A DNA stretch of 64,000 bases, taken from assembly GCF_016219575.1 (NCBI RefSeq), contig NZ_JACRMG010000028.1, positions 1 to 64,000 on the forward strand, in the 5' to 3' direction. The stretch comes from Bradyrhizobium sp. (GTDB taxonomy: Bacteria; Pseudomonadota; Alphaproteobacteria; Rhizobiales; Xanthobacteraceae). Position 1 is the first letter of the stretch, and each line of letters opens with the position of its first letter. The notes beneath the pieces are model-generated. The model was not told the DNA's origin. It was given only the letters and a program-made list of their open reading frames with translations, and searched no databases. Below are positions 34,456-43,454 of this stretch, one piece after another. The position numbers and the translations under genes were made by a program.

Positions 34456-35064
34456 TCACTTGGAAGGAGCCGGCGTCGGACTGAAGTCCACCTTCGGCGC
34501 GACCGATATTTCCTTCTCGTTCGCCACCGAGAAGTTCGGCTTCTCCTTGTAGCCGAACAGCATGGCGGTCAGATTGTTCGGAAAGGTGCGGATGCCGACA
34601 TTGTATTCCTGCACCGCCTTGATGTAGCGGTTGCGCGCCACCGTGATGCGGTTCTCGGTGCCCTCCAGCTGGGACATCAGGTCCTTGAACAGCGCATCCG
34701 ATTTCAGCTGCGGATAGTTTTCGGTGACGACCAAGAGCCGCGACAGCGCGCTGGAGAGCTCGCCTTGCGCCTGCGTGAATTTCTGGAACGCGGCGGGATC
34801 GTTCAGCACTTCGGGCGTGGCCTGGATGCTGCCGACTTTGGCGCGCGCATTGGTGACCCCGAGCAGGACGTCCTTTTCCTGCTGCGCAAAACCCTTCACG
34901 GAATTGACGAGGTTCGGCACCAGATCGGCGCGGCGCTGGTACTGGTTGACCACTTCCGACCAGCCCGACTTGACCTGCTCGTCGTTGATCTGGATGGCGT
35001 TGTAGCCGCAATTGGTCAGGCTGAGGCAGGACAGCGTCGCCAGAACGGTGAGGAATTTGCGCAT
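34456..35064 (-). CDS. lemA: LemA family lipoprotein
   Basis: The 202-residue protein has a lipobox-like LTNC at residues 16-19 and then the helical LemA domain: VVNQYQRRADLVPNLVNSVKGFA, the central ENYPQLKSD and the RYIKAVQEYNVGIRTFPNNL segment near residue 150. LemA proteins are membrane-bound with a mostly helical exposed domain; their molecular role is unknown. It heads the lemA-TPM-TPM operon, a widely conserved association. A palindromic element lies upstream. Confidence 0.92.
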   Translation of the reverse strand: MRKFLTVLATLSCLSLTNCGYNAIQINDEQVKSGWSEVVNQYQRRADLVPNLVNSVKGFAQQEKDVLLGVTNARAKVGSIQATPEVLNDPAAFQKFTQAQGELSSALSRLLVVTENYPQLKSDALFKDLMSQLEGTENRITVARNRYIKAVQEYNVGIRTFPNNLTAMLFGYKEKPNFSVANEKEISVAPKVDFSPTPAPSK

Positions 35065-35132
35065 TTTGTACTCCCGGCATGATTTGTCGCAGGGTAGCAG
35101 AACAGGTTCATCGCGTGGGCAAGTTTCTCCGT

Positions 35133-35229
35133 GTCATTCCGGGGCACGCGAAGCGTGAGCCCGGAATCCATAACCACCATCGTGAGTATGGATTCCGGGC
35201 TCGCGCCAATAGGCGCGCCCCGGAATGAC
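35133..35229. repeat. Intergenic palindromic element 4
   Basis: It begins GTCATTCCGGGGC and ends GCCCCGGAATGAC, with inner arms AGCCCGGAATCCATA and TATGGATTCCGGGCT. It lies between the divergent lemA operon and the acyl-CoA operon, 91 bases before the enoyl-CoA hydratase start. Confidence 0.82.
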
Positions 35230-35320
35230 GCTGCCTCCGATTTGCATTGCTCGCCCCTTGCCTACCACTCGCCGAAATAACAACATGGCGGGCAACAAAA
35301 TGAGGAAACGCGAGGGCGCC

Positions 35321-36172
35321 ATGGAGTACGAGACGATCGTCGTGGAACGGCCCGACCCGCGCATTGCGCGGATCGTGATGAACCGGCCCGAGGCGCGCAA
35401 CGCGCAGAATCTGCAGATGACCTACGACCTCAACACGGCGTTCGACCGCGCGGTGCAGGACGACGCGGTCAAGGTCATCATCCTTGCCGGCAACGGCCCG
35501 CATTTCTCTTCCGGCCATGACCTGCGCCCCGGCGGCAAGAACGCCGCCGGCGTCGATTTTCCACCGGTCGGAAATTGGGGCGGCTTCGCCGAGCCGAACG
35601 CACACGGCCGCTTCGCGCGCGAGCAGGAAATATATCTGCAGATCACAAGGCGCTGGCGCAACCTGGCCAAGCCCACGATCGCAGAAGTGCACGGCAAGTG
35701 CATCGCCGGCGGCCTGATGCTGGCCTGGGCCTGCGACCTCATTGTCGCGAGCCATGACGCCGAATTCTGCGATCCCGTGGTGACCATGGGCGTTTGCGGC
35801 GTCGAATGGTTCGTGCATCCTTGGGAGCTCGGCCCGCGCAAGGCCAAGGAGCTGCTGTTCACCGCCGACGTCTGGAGCGCGGAGGAAGCCCACCGGCTCG
35901 GCATGGTCAATCACGTCGTGCCGCGGGGCGAGCTTTCATCCTTCGTGCTGAAGCTCGCCGAGCGGATCGCGGCCAAACCTGCCTTTGCGCTGAAGCTGAC
36001 CAAGGAAGCGGTCAACCGCTCGGTCGACGTGATGGGCCAGCCGGCCGCCATCGAGCAGGCCTTTGCGCTGCATCAGCTCTGTCACGCGCATAACCTCCAG
36101 GAATTCGGAATGGTGGTGGACCCTTCGGGCCTGCATCCTTCCGTGCGAAAACCCTCCACAGCGAAGTTGTAA
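35321..36172 (+). CDS. Enoyl-CoA hydratase/isomerase family protein
   Basis: The 283-residue crotonase-fold protein has the first oxyanion-hole region GPHFSSGHDLRPGG at about residues 57-70 and the second CIAGGLMLAWACDLIVAS near 128. Longer loops than in typical hydratases suggest a specialised CoA substrate. The ATG at 35321 follows GAGGG; in-frame Met codons 7 and 12 codons upstream are alternatives. It is the first gene of a run with two acyl-CoA dehydrogenases (one base to the next gene), consistent with beta-oxidation of a dicarboxylic or cyclic acid. Confidence 0.88.
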   Translation: MEYETIVVERPDPRIARIVMNRPEARNAQNLQMTYDLNTAFDRAVQDDAVKVIILAGNGPHFSSGHDLRPGGKNAAGVDFPPVGNWGGFAEPNAHGRFAREQEIYLQITRRWRNLAKPTIAEVHGKCIAGGLMLAWACDLIVASHDAEFCDPVVTMGVCGVEWFVHPWELGPRKAKELLFTADVWSAEEAHRLGMVNHVVPRGELSSFVLKLAERIAAKPAFALKLTKEAVNRSVDVMGQPAAIEQAFALHQLCHAHNLQEFGMVVDPSGLHPSVRKPSTAKL

Positions 36173-36173
36173 G

Positions 36174-37319
36174 ATGGACCTCACCCTCAGCGACGAGCAG
36201 CGCCTGCTGCGCGAAAGCGCCGACCGTTTTGTCGGCGAGACCTGCACCGCCGATCACCGTCGCAAGGCGGCGGCCGAGCCCAACGGCTTCAGCGCCGCGA
36301 CCTGGAAGCAGTTCGCCGAACTGGGCTGGCTGGCGTTGCCGATTGCGGAAGAATATGGCGGCCTCGGCGGCGGCGCGATCGAGATCGGAATATTGATGGA
36401 GGCGTTCGGGCGCGGGCTGGTGTCAGAGCCCTATCTCTCCACGGTCGTGATCGGTGCGGGGCTGATCGGAACCAGCGGCAGCGAGGCGCAGAAGCAGGCG
36501 CTGTTGCCGAAAGTCGCCGACGGCTCGCTCTATCTCGCCTTCGCGCATGCCGAACGCGCCGCGCGCTTCGATCTCGACAAGGTCGAGACAACGGCCGCGA
36601 AAACCCCGAACGGTTTCCGGCTGAGCGGCCACAAGATCGCGGTGCTCGACGGCCAGGCCGCAGACCAGATCATCGTCTCCGCGCGGCTCGTCAGCGCCAA
36701 CGGCTCTTCAGGCAAGCTATGTCTCTTCCTGGTGCCCGCGGGAGCGCCGGGAATGACCTTGCGCGATTATCCGCGGCTCGGCGGCGGCCACGCGTGCAGC
36801 CTCGACCTCCGCGACGTGCAGCTGCCGGCCGATGCGCTGCTCGGCGACGGCAGTGACGCGCTGCCCGCAATCGAGGCGGTGACCGATCGCGCCATGGCCG
36901 CCCTCGGCTCCGAAGCCGTCGGCATCATGCAGACCCTTCTCGACACCACGCTGGAATACACCAAGATCAGGAAGCAGTTCGGCCGGCCGCTTTCGGCCAA
37001 CCAGGTGATCCGGCATCGCCTCGCCGACATGGCGATGCAATGCGACGAGGCGCGATCGATGGCGCTGCGCGCCGCGCTGATGGCGGATGCGGAGCCGGTA
37101 GCGCGCGGCCGCGCCGCCTCCGGCGCCAAGGCCAAGATCGGCAATTGCGCACGCTTTGTCGCCGAGCAGTCTGTGCAGTTGCATGGCGCCATGGGCGTCA
37201 CCGAGGAGCTCGACATCGGGCTCTATTTCAAGCGGCTGCTCGCCTTCGACACGCTGTTCGGCGGCAGCGCTCATCATTACCGACGCCACGCCGTGCTCGG
37301 CGGGCGGGCTCAGGGCTAA
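36174..37319 (+). CDS. Acyl-CoA dehydrogenase, PimD-like small subunit
   Basis: The 381-residue protein has the N-terminal LSDEQRLLRESADRF, the helical domain with PIAEEYGGLGGGAIE, and the C-terminal flavin-binding regions RKQFGRPLSANQVIRHRLADM and QLHGAMGVTEELDIG. It starts with an ATG one base after the hydratase stop. With the next gene it resembles the paired small and large subunits of pimeloyl-CoA-type dehydrogenases, which work as heterodimers with FAD. Substrate is inferred only from that pairing. Confidence 0.87.
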   Translation: MDLTLSDEQRLLRESADRFVGETCTADHRRKAAAEPNGFSAATWKQFAELGWLALPIAEEYGGLGGGAIEIGILMEAFGRGLVSEPYLSTVVIGAGLIGTSGSEAQKQALLPKVADGSLYLAFAHAERAARFDLDKVETTAAKTPNGFRLSGHKIAVLDGQAADQIIVSARLVSANGSSGKLCLFLVPAGAPGMTLRDYPRLGGGHACSLDLRDVQLPADALLGDGSDALPAIEAVTDRAMAALGSEAVGIMQTLLDTTLEYTKIRKQFGRPLSANQVIRHRLADMAMQCDEARSMALRAALMADAEPVARGRAASGAKAKIGNCARFVAEQSVQLHGAMGVTEELDIGLYFKRLLAFDTLFGGSAHHYRRHAVLGGRAQG

Positions 37320-37331
37320 GGGAGGCGCACC

Positions 37332-38528
37332 ATGGACCTTACATTCAGCGCCGAAGAGCGCGCCTTCGAAAAGGAAGTCCGCGACTTCATCGCCGCCAAC
37401 CTGACGCCGGAGATGAAGCGCGCCACCGCGCTGACGCCGTCGGTGTTCTCCGATCCCGATATCGGCATGGCCTGGCAGCGCGTGCTGCACAAGAGAGGCT
37501 GGGGCGCACCGGGCTGGCCGGTGCAACATGGCGGCCCGGACTGGACGCCGGCGCAGCGTTGGATCTTCGAGGCCGAATGCGCCCGTGCCGGCGTGCCCAA
37601 TGTCAACGTGATGGGCGTCAAGATGGTCGGTCCCGTGATCATCGGGTTCGGCTCGCCCGAGCAGAAGAATTTCTACCTGCCGCGCATCCTGTCCGGCGAG
37701 GACTATTGGTGCCAGGGCTATTCCGAACCGGGATCGGGTTCCGACCTGGCGTCGCTGAAGACGCGCGCGGTGCGCGACGGCGACGACTACATCATCAACG
37801 GCACCAAGATCTGGACCACGCACGCCCATCACGCCAACCGCATGTTCGCGCTGGTGCGCACCAACGAGACCGAGCGGCAGCAGGACGGCATCAGCTTCAT
37901 CCTGATCGACATGAAGACGCCGGGCATCACGACGCGGCCGATCCTCACCATCGGCGGCGATCACGAGGTGAACCAGGTGTTCTTCGACGACGTGCGGGTG
38001 CCCGTCGCCAACCGCGTCGGCGAAGAAGGCAAGGGCTGGACCTACGGCAAATATCTGCTGGAGTTCGAGCGCGGCGCCGGCATCGCCTCGGCCAAGCTGC
38101 GCGAGGCGCTGCGCACGATTTCCGACCTTGCGGAATCCGACGTCACCGGCCGGGCGATCGACGATCCCGACATTTCGCTGCGCATGTCGGAGGTCGAGGT
38201 CGACATCGATGCGCTGGAAATGACCGAGCTGCGCGTGCTCTCTGCGCTGCAGACCGGGCAAAATCCCGGCGCGGTGTCGTCGATCCTCAAGCTGCGCAAC
38301 AGCGAAATCCGCCAGGCTGTGACGCGGCTCGGCGTCGACGTCATCGGTCATGACGGCCTCGCCGTCGAGCCGGTGCGCCCGCTCTACCGGCTCAACCACG
38401 AGCCGCCGGTGCCAGAGGAGATGCTGACGGTGGTCCCGGAATTCCTCAACGGCCGTGCCTGGACGATCTTCGGCGGCTCGTCGGAAATCCAGCGCGAGAT
38501 CATCGCCAAGATGGTGCTGGGGATTTGA
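37332..38528 (+). CDS. Acyl-CoA dehydrogenase, PimC-like large subunit
   Basis: The 398-residue protein has the segment WCQGYSEPGSGSDLASLKT at about residues 127-145, the GTKIWTTHAHHA region, and a C-terminal FGGSSEIQREIIAKMVLG. These match the large subunit of pimeloyl-CoA-type dehydrogenases. It lies 12 bases after the small-subunit gene. Electrons would pass from FAD to electron-transfer flavoprotein, not encoded here. The operon ends before a palindromic element. Confidence 0.88.
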   Translation: MDLTFSAEERAFEKEVRDFIAANLTPEMKRATALTPSVFSDPDIGMAWQRVLHKRGWGAPGWPVQHGGPDWTPAQRWIFEAECARAGVPNVNVMGVKMVGPVIIGFGSPEQKNFYLPRILSGEDYWCQGYSEPGSGSDLASLKTRAVRDGDDYIINGTKIWTTHAHHANRMFALVRTNETERQQDGISFILIDMKTPGITTRPILTIGGDHEVNQVFFDDVRVPVANRVGEEGKGWTYGKYLLEFERGAGIASAKLREALRTISDLAESDVTGRAIDDPDISLRMSEVEVDIDALEMTELRVLSALQTGQNPGAVSSILKLRNSEIRQAVTRLGVDVIGHDGLAVEPVRPLYRLNHEPPVPEEMLTVVPEFLNGRAWTIFGGSSEIQREIIAKMVLGI

Positions 38529-38533
38529 GTGCT

Positions 38534-38625
38534 GTCGTTCCGGGGCAGCGCGGAGCGCTGAACCCGGAACCTCGAAGTTGTGGCGCGAGATTCCGGGTTC
38601 GATGCTGCGCACGCCCCGGAATGAC
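38534..38625. repeat. Intergenic palindromic element 5
   Basis: It begins GTCGTTCCGGGGC and ends GCCCCGGAATGAC, with inner arms AACCCGGAAC and ATTCCGGGTT. It fills almost the whole 99-base gap between the convergent dehydrogenase and molybdopterin hydroxylase genes. Confidence 0.82.
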
Positions 38626-38627
38626 GG

Positions 38628-40955
38628 CTAGGCAGCCGCCCCCTTCGCGTCCCGGATTGCCTGCCAGATCTTGGCCGGCGTCAGCGGCGTGTTGAGCTGC
38701 TTGATGCCGAGTTCCGACAGCGCGTCCATCACGCCGTTGGTGATGCAGGGCGGGCCGCCGATGGCGCCGGATTCGCCGCAACCCTTGGCGCCGAGCGGAT
38801 TGGTCTTGCACGGCGCGGAGGGATCGAGCGTCACCGCGATCGGCGGAATGTCGTCGGCGCGCGGCAGGCAATAGTCCTGGTAGCTCGCGGTGAGCAGCTG
38901 GCCTTCCTCGCTGTAGGCGACGCCTTCATACAGCGCCTGTCCGATGCCCTGCGCGACGCCGCCATGCACCTGGCCCGTGACCAGCATCGGATTGACGGCG
39001 ACGCCGACGTCGTCGACCGTGGTGTAGCGGACGACTTTCGTCACGCCCGTCTCCGGATCGATCTCGACCTCGCAGATATGCGTGCCGTTGGGCCAGCTCG
39101 GCCCGTCGACCTCGCCCTCGCTGTCGACGGAGAGCTTTCCGGTGCCTTCCTTCTTGGCGATCTCGAACAGGTTGATGCGCCTGTCGGTGCCGACCACCGT
39201 GAGCCAGCCGTCGCGATACTCGATGTCCCCGACGGAAGCCTCCAGCAGGTTCGCGGCCTTCTCGCGCGCCTTGGTGATCATGTCAGCGCTGGAGACCGCG
39301 ACCGCCGTGCCGCCGACGAACAGCGAGCGCGAGCCGACGCTGCCGAAGCCAGTGGCCAGATCCGTGTCACCCTGCATCACGTCGATCCTGTCGAGGGGAA
39401 TGCCGAGCGCGTCCGACACCATCTGGCTGTAGGTGGTCTGCAGCCCCTGCCCCATCGCCATGGTGCCGGAATGCAGGATGACGCGGCCTTCGCCGGTCGC
39501 ATGCAGGCTGACCTTTTCGTTATGCGCGCGGCCGCCGGTCCATTCGATGTACGACGTCAGCCCGCGGCCATAGAGCATGCCGCGCTTTTTGGCGGCGCGC
39601 TTGCGCGCGGCAAAGCCGTCCCAGTCGGCGAGTTCAGTGGCGCGCGTGAGCATGTGCGCGAAGGCACCGGAATCGTACACTTGGCCGACGGCATTGGTGT
39701 AGGGCAGCTGCGCCGGCTTGATGTAGTTCGCCTTACGGATGGTCCGCGGGTCCATGCCGATCTGGCGCGCCGCCGCATCCATCAGCCGCTCGACGATGAA
39801 CACTCCCTCCGGCCGACCCGCGCCGCGATAGGCGCCGACCGGCGCGGTGTGGGTCATGACCGTCTTGACCTCGTAATGCACCAGCGGGAGATCGTAGACG
39901 CCGCTCTGCACGAACGGGCCGAGCACCAGCGGAATGATGTTGCCGGTGCCCGACGAATAGGCCCCGGTCGCGCCGATCGAACGCACGCGATAGGCCAGCA
40001 CCCGGCCCTTGGCATCGAGCGCGAACTCGCCGGTCGAGGTGAGGTCGCGGCCATGGGTGCCGCCCAGAAATTCGTCGGTGCGGTCGCCGCGCCAGCGGAT
40101 CTTCCTGTTCAGCTTGACCGCGGCATAGGCGACGATGCCGTCTTCCGGATAGATGCTGGTCTTCTGGCCGAAGCCGCCGCCGATATCGCCGACCAGCACT
40201 CGCACGCTGTCCGGCGGACGCTTGAGGATCGCGCCGGCCAGCAGGTCGCGGGTCGAGCCCGGCGTCTGCGACTGCGTGTGCAGCAAGAGCCTTCCGGTTC
40301 CCTTCTCGACCTCCGCAATGGTCGAGCGCGGCTCCATGGCCGAGGGCACCAGCCGCTGGCTGACGATTTCGAGCGAGACGGTATGCGCGGCCTTCGAGAA
40401 AACTTCCTCGACCTTGGCCGCATCGCCATAGCTCATCGCCGCGACGATATTGTCGGGCGCCTGCGGCCACACCACGGGCGCGCCGGGCTTTGTCGCCTCC
40501 ACGGGATCGACCACCGACGGCAGCACCTCGTAATCGACCGAGATCGCCTCGGCCGCGGTCTGCGCCTCCAGCCGCGACTTCGCCACGACGGCAGCGACGG
40601 CCTCGCCCGCGAAGCGCACCACTTCATGCGCCAGCAGCCGGCGCGGCGGCACCGTCATGGCCGAGCCGTCCGGCCGCTTGAAAATGTCCAGCGTCGGCAG
40701 CGTGCCGATGTTGTCCCTGACGAGATCGGCGCCGGTATAGATCGCCGTCACGCCGGGCAGCTTCGCCGCCTCGGCTGTATCGATCGAGACGATCTTCGCG
40801 TGCGCATGCGGCGAGCGCAGCAGATAGAGCCAGAGCGCGCCGTCATCCGGCTTGTCGTCGATGAAAGCTCCCTTCCCGGTGAGCAGCCGCTGGTCTTCCA
40901 GACGCTTGATCGGCTTGCCCGCGCCAAAACGTAGATTGCCGGGAAGAATGTTCAT
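38628..40955 (-). CDS. Molybdopterin-binding large subunit, xanthine dehydrogenase/CoxL family
   Basis: The 775-residue protein has the N-terminal a/b hammerhead domain (HAHAKIVSIDTAEA near residue 50) and molybdopterin-binding segments GGGFGQKTSIYPED near 260, AYRGAGRPEG near 380 and a final GAKGCGESGAIGGP. The AYRGAGR loop replaces the AYRCSFR loop of true CO dehydrogenase, so this is a form II/aldehyde or heterocycle hydroxylase. The family normally needs an FAD subunit and a 2Fe-2S subunit. Neither gene is next to it. The length is normal. Confidence 0.9.
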   Translation of the reverse strand: MNILPGNLRFGAGKPIKRLEDQRLLTGKGAFIDDKPDDGALWLYLLRSPHAHAKIVSIDTAEAAKLPGVTAIYTGADLVRDNIGTLPTLDIFKRPDGSAMTVPPRRLLAHEVVRFAGEAVAAVVAKSRLEAQTAAEAISVDYEVLPSVVDPVEATKPGAPVVWPQAPDNIVAAMSYGDAAKVEEVFSKAAHTVSLEIVSQRLVPSAMEPRSTIAEVEKGTGRLLLHTQSQTPGSTRDLLAGAILKRPPDSVRVLVGDIGGGFGQKTSIYPEDGIVAYAAVKLNRKIRWRGDRTDEFLGGTHGRDLTSTGEFALDAKGRVLAYRVRSIGATGAYSSGTGNIIPLVLGPFVQSGVYDLPLVHYEVKTVMTHTAPVGAYRGAGRPEGVFIVERLMDAAARQIGMDPRTIRKANYIKPAQLPYTNAVGQVYDSGAFAHMLTRATELADWDGFAARKRAAKKRGMLYGRGLTSYIEWTGGRAHNEKVSLHATGEGRVILHSGTMAMGQGLQTTYSQMVSDALGIPLDRIDVMQGDTDLATGFGSVGSRSLFVGGTAVAVSSADMITKAREKAANLLEASVGDIEYRDGWLTVVGTDRRINLFEIAKKEGTGKLSVDSEGEVDGPSWPNGTHICEVEIDPETGVTKVVRYTTVDDVGVAVNPMLVTGQVHGGVAQGIGQALYEGVAYSEEGQLLTASYQDYCLPRADDIPPIAVTLDPSAPCKTNPLGAKGCGESGAIGGPPCITNGVMDALSELGIKQLNTPLTPAKIWQAIRDAKGAAA

Positions 40956-41128
40956 TCGATTGTCCTTCGAGTCTTTTCGTTAGCGACGGGGTTTTAGCGG
41001 ATTTTTCCTGCGAAACAACCGATGCCGGGCACAAAGCTGCATGTCATCTGTGCAGCGTGTGCGCCGCCGGGACAATCGTGTTCGCTCTCAGGAAAGTCGT
41101 GTCTCTGGTGGGGCAGGCCGTTGATGAA

Positions 41129-42004
41129 TCAATTCACCTCGCGCAGCACGGTTTCCACGATCTTGCGCTGCTCGGCGGTGAGCGGCGCCTGCGGCGGCAC
41201 GGGGTCGCCGACATCGTAGCCCTGGATCGCAAGGCCCGCCTTGATGCAGGCGGCGAGGTTGAATCGCGCGAAGGCTTCGTTGACCCGCCACAGCTTTCGC
41301 TGCAGAACCATCGCCTCGTCCCAGCGCTTGGCCTTGCAGAGCTCGTAGAGCGCGACGCTCTGCCGCGGGATGATGCAGGCCGGGCCTGCCATCCAGCCGA
41401 GGCCGCCGATCAGCATGACAGCGGCGGGGATATGGGCGGAGGCGGAAAACACCCGGATGTTGTCGCCGCAGCGGTTGATGATCGAGAGCAGCCGGCCGGT
41501 ATTGGTGGAGGCGTCCTTGATGTAGCCGATGCGGGGATGTGCGGCCAGCCGCTCGATGACGTCGAGCGTCAGGTCCGAGCGCTGGAATTGCGGATTGGTG
41601 TAGATCACGACCGGGATGTCGACGGCATCCGCAATGGCGCGGAAATAGGCTTCGACGCCGCCGTCCGGCAGCGGGAAATACGCTTCGAGGATGGCGAGGA
41701 TGCCGTCGGCGCCGAGCTTCTGGTACGCCTTCGCCTGCGCCACCGCATCCGCCGTCGAGGTCGAGACGACACCGGCAATCACGGGCACGCGCCGTTTGGC
41801 CGCCGCAATGGTGGTCTCGACCACCGCCGTGCGCTGCGCCGCGTTGAGATAGGCGAATTCGCCGGTTGAGCCGAGCGGGGTCAGCCCGTGCACGCCGGCT
41901 ATGATGAGATCGTCGCAAAGCTTCTCCAGCACTTTGGTGCTGATCTGGCCTTGGGGATCGATGGGGGAGACGAGGTAGGGGAAGACGCCGTGGAAGTCGG
42001 TCAT
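41129..42004 (-). CDS. DapA-family aldolase/dehydratase
   Basis: The 291-residue TIM barrel has the GSTGEFAYL loop near residue 45, the Tyr of VVIYTNP near 133 and the Schiff-base Lys of IGYIKDAS near 160. The family splits or joins 2-oxoacids with aldehydes; true dihydrodipicolinate synthase is less likely since the protein is in a catabolic setting with no lysine genes. It is monocistronic. Confidence 0.87.
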   Translation of the reverse strand: MTDFHGVFPYLVSPIDPQGQISTKVLEKLCDDLIIAGVHGLTPLGSTGEFAYLNAAQRTAVVETTIAAAKRRVPVIAGVVSTSTADAVAQAKAYQKLGADGILAILEAYFPLPDGGVEAYFRAIADAVDIPVVIYTNPQFQRSDLTLDVIERLAAHPRIGYIKDASTNTGRLLSIINRCGDNIRVFSASAHIPAAVMLIGGLGWMAGPACIIPRQSVALYELCKAKRWDEAMVLQRKLWRVNEAFARFNLAACIKAGLAIQGYDVGDPVPPQAPLTAEQRKIVETVLREVN

Positions 42005-42060
42005 GACGACGCGATTCTAGATCGTCGCGCGTGAACAGGTCAAACGCGCCTCACGGCAAG

Positions 42061-42089
42061 ATGGCCCGGAGCCAGGAACTCCGGGCCAT
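42061..42089 (-). terminator. Stem-loop after the small Tyr/Gly-rich gene
   Basis: An 11-base stem (ATGGCCCGGAG / CTCCGGGCCAT) with a seven-base loop, nine bases past the stop of the gene at 42098-42334. No strong T run follows, so termination efficiency is uncertain. Confidence 0.55.
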
Positions 42090-42097
42090 CATGGGCA

Positions 42098-42334
42098 TCA
42101 CCAGCCATAACGAACGGCCGGATAGCCGTAGTAGCCGGGGCCGCCATAATAGACGACGCCGGGAGCAGCGTAGTAACCGCCGTAGAAGTAAGCGTCGGCG
42201 GCAATTGCAGCAGCAGTCGCCGCAGCCACAGCGGCAGCCGGACGAACCACGCGCACGCCGCGCGCTTCGGCGGGTGCAGAAACGGAAGCCGCAATGGTGG
42301 CGGCAGCGACAAGCATCAAGGCAATCTTTTTCAT
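42098..42334 (-). CDS. Small exported Tyr/Gly-rich protein
   Basis: The 78-residue product has a signal peptide (MKKIALMLVAAATIAASVSAPAEA). An Ala/Val-rich stretch follows, then a tail of Tyr and Gly with a little Pro and Val (YYGGPGYYGYP). Similar short proteins are common in Bradyrhizobiaceae and are thought to sit in the cell envelope; the function is unknown. The start at 42334 is the one that begins the signal peptide. It is followed by a stem-loop. Confidence 0.7.
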   Translation of the reverse strand: MKKIALMLVAAATIAASVSAPAEARGVRVVRPAAAVAAATAAAIAADAYFYGGYYAAPGVVYYGGPGYYGYPAVRYGW

Positions 42335-42491
42335 TGGAAGCCCCTGTGAATGAAACCCCATAGACGGGATGGGAATTGGGAAAACGGTCGTTCGATCCGC
42401 CTGACAGGAACCCTATGCGATTGTTCCGGCGGCTTATGTGCAAAAGGTCACACAGCCCGGAACCTGGCCCAAGCCATTGAAAAACAGGGAA

Positions 42492-43454
42492 TTACAACCC
42501 GATCAGCCGCACCCTCGTGCCCCAGGGGTCGCTGACTTCGATGCCGCCCGTGACGGCCACGACTTCGGCACCCGCGTTGCGCAACCGCTCTTCCTGAGCA
42601 GCAAACAAATCGGGCTTCTCGATTTCCAGCGAGAACCAGGCGAGCCCCGTGGCCTTGTCGTCGCGGCGGCCGGCACCGGCGCTCTGCCAGACGTTTAGGC
42701 CGAGATGGTGGTGATAGCGGCCGGAGGAGAGGAACGCGGCGCCCTGGCGCTCCCGTGTCGGATCGAAGCCGATGGTGTTGCGGTAGAAGAGGCCCGCCTG
42801 CGCGAGATCGCCGACGCGCAGATGCATGTGGCCGATGCGCATTCCGTCCGGCGCTTTCGCATAATCGCTGACCTTGGTGTCGGTGAGCGAAACCAGATCG
42901 TCGATGTCGAGTTGGTCGGTGCCCATGGTCACCGTGCCGGCATTCCACTGCCACAGCGCGGGATCGCGATCGGCATAGACCTCTATGCCGTTGCCCTCGG
43001 GATCGTCGAGATAGACGGATTCGCTGACGCGGTGATCGGCAAAGCCGGACAGCGGCACGCGATGGATCGCCGCATGCACCAGCCAGCGCGCCAGATCCTT
43101 GCGCGTCGGCATCAGGAAGGCGGTATGATAGAGGCCGGCCGCGCGCTTCGACTCTTCCGCGGCATCGGGACGCGCCTCGAGCACAAGAAGCTTCACGCCG
43201 CCCGCCCCGAGGGTCGCGGCCGTCGCGCTGCGCTCCATTACGGCAAGGCCGATCACGTCGCGATAGAAGTCGGCCACGGGGTCGAGCTTGCGCACCCGCA
43301 AGGTCACCATGCCGACCCGCATCGGGGTGCGGTTGGCGAAAGTCGGCCCGCCGCCGGCGCTGCCTTCGGCGCGAGCGGCAGCGGAAGCGGCGGCGGCTAG
43401 CGAAGAGGCGCCGGCCATCTGCAGCAGGGTACGTCGGGTCATGTCGGGGTTCAT
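42492..43454 (-). CDS. Tat-exported double VOC (glyoxalase/extradiol dioxygenase-like) protein
   Basis: The 320-residue protein has a Tat signal (TRRTLLQMAGASSLAAAASAA). Two VOC modules follow: the first begins at RVGMVTLRVRKLDPVADFYRDVIGL (near residue 45), the second at RIGHMHLRVGDLAQAGLFYRNTIGF (near 205). Metal-binding candidates are the His of YHTAFLM, HMHLRV and the HHHLGLNVW segment, with Glu in GIEVYAD. The layout is that of CatE-like proteins, but export through Tat is uncommon for them. Activity is unknown. The start at 43454 was used; a Met four codons later is equally possible. Confidence 0.8.
   Translation of the reverse strand: MNPDMTRRTLLQMAGASSLAAAASAAARAEGSAGGGPTFANRTPMRVGMVTLRVRKLDPVADFYRDVIGLAVMERSATAATLGAGGVKLLVLEARPDAAEESKRAAGLYHTAFLMPTRKDLARWLVHAAIHRVPLSGFADHRVSESVYLDDPEGNGIEVYADRDPALWQWNAGTVTMGTDQLDIDDLVSLTDTKVSDYAKAPDGMRIGHMHLRVGDLAQAGLFYRNTIGFDPTRERQGAAFLSSGRYHHHLGLNVWQSAGAGRRDDKATGLAWFSLEIEKPDLFAAQEERLRNAGAEVVAVTGGIEVSDPWGTRVRLIGL

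Noticed and set aside
36717..40934. Long open frames antisense to the acyl-CoA dehydrogenases and the molybdopterin hydroxylase
   Set aside because: Same GC-driven effect; the sense-strand proteins have full catalytic motifs.
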